From the NCBI GenBank assembly GCA_949361645.1, contig OX442424.1:512001-576000 (forward strand): 64,000 nt of DNA. The letters are read 5' to 3'. The translations under genes were made by a program, and so were the position numbers. Position 1 is the first letter of the stretch. Every line of letters begins with the position of its first letter. This document shows positions 63,433 to 64,000 of the stretch, in pieces. The DNA is from Spongilla lacustris. Its lineage: Eukaryota; Porifera; Demospongiae; Spongillida; Spongillidae. The notes beneath the pieces are model-generated. The model was not told the DNA's origin and did no database searches. It worked only from the letters and a program-made list of their open reading frames with translations.

Positions 63433-64000
63433 ATGAGTAGTTCAGAGGAGGTCTCGTGGATATCCTGGTTCTGTTCTTTGCGTGGGAATGAATTTTTTTG
63501 TGAGGTAATGTGTTTTGTGTGACCCAAGAGTTGTGGCTTCAAACAATACCCAATACAGCTAGACGAAGACTACATTCAGGATAAGTTCAATCTGACAGGA
63601 CTGAACGAACAGGTACCCCATTACAGGCAAGCGTTGGACACTATTCTTGATCTTGAACCAGGTTAGGTATACATTTCGCTGCGTCACTCTCCTCGAATTA
63701 TTGCTATTCTTTATAGATGACGAGTTAGAAGACAATCAAAGTGACCTCGTGGAGCAAGCGGCAGAAATGTTGTATGGGCTGATACATGCGCGGTACATCC
63801 TCACGAACAGAGGGTTGGCACAAATGGTAGGTCCCGAAGGATATATTTATTTATTTTTTGGGGGGGGGGGGCGGGGGAGTGGGTCGTGTTACAAAACCCA
63901 GTGCTGTTTTACGGTGTGTTGCTAATATTTCATTTTGCATTCACAGATTGATAAGTACCAACAAGGAGACTTTGGGCACTGTTCAAGGGTCTTCTGTGAG
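63433..64000 (+). CDS. CSNK2B: Casein kinase II regulatory subunit beta (5' part, runs off window)
   Basis: Exons 63433-63504, 63559-63661, 63717-63826 and 63947-64000 (continuing beyond the edge) encode the first 113 residues. They are nearly identical to animal CK2 beta: [20 protein letters not shown] with the N-terminal autophosphorylation serines, then [20 protein letters not shown], an acidic loop [39 protein letters not shown] and [15 protein letters not shown] with the first two zinc-ligand cysteines. The beta dimer binds two CK2 alpha catalytic subunits and sets substrate choice. Introns are very short (54-120 bp) and the third contains a G-run. The remainder of the zinc finger and C-terminal half lies outside the window. 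Confidence 0.98.

Overview
The window is nuclear DNA of an early-branching animal, most likely a marine sponge (inference). The support is: metazoan proteins split by many short GT-AG introns; death-effector-domain (DED) caspases together with animal trafficking genes; a degenerate retroelement RT C-terminus of a type I associate with sponges and cnidarians; many copies of the palindrome TACATGTA; and extreme minisatellite and microsatellite content inside introns. No prokaryotic features were seen.

Layout, left to right. DNTTIP2/Fcf2 (-) is head-to-head with a four-DED coiled-coil protein (+). PIGC (-) is head-to-head with a DED-DED-caspase whose active-site pentapeptide is QACRS (+). A second DED-DED-caspase with canonical QACRG (-) is head-to-head with WDR31 (+). 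A gene-poor stretch (21.06-24.56 kb) holds a foldback element and a decayed RT fragment. An intronless threonine aldolase (-) is head-to-head with golgin-97/GOLGA1 (+, 16 exons). An intronless SERTA-like gene (+) follows. Then come PTPA (-, at least 8 exons), a Munc18/STXBP gene (-, 23 exons), a phostensin/taperin-like PP1 regulator (-) and POLE3 (-). POLE3 is head-to-head with CSNK2B (+), which runs off the right edge. Exon chains were built by hand from splice sites, reading-phase agreement and family conservation; residue-level similarity is from memory of the families, not from a search.

Biological themes. Three DED genes within 10.5 kb form a candidate extrinsic-apoptosis or innate-immunity locus. 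Golgin-97 and Munc18 are membrane-traffic factors, PIGC is a GPI-anchor enzyme, and PTPA, CK2 beta and the phostensin-like protein regulate phosphorylation. Five of the gene pairs share divergent promoters of 58-509 bp.

The most unusual signal concerns introns. Several begin exactly with a tandem repeat whose units start with GT and end with AG, so every unit junction is an AG|GT proto-splice site. GOLGA1 intron 11 is nothing but six such units. One STXBP intron instead repeats the 3' splice site plus the first exonic bases. A second notable signal is in the phostensin-like gene: its 5' splice site GTGAGT reads as Val-Ser of a KKKVSF PP1-docking motif followed by a stop, while the spliced form gains RRVSW.
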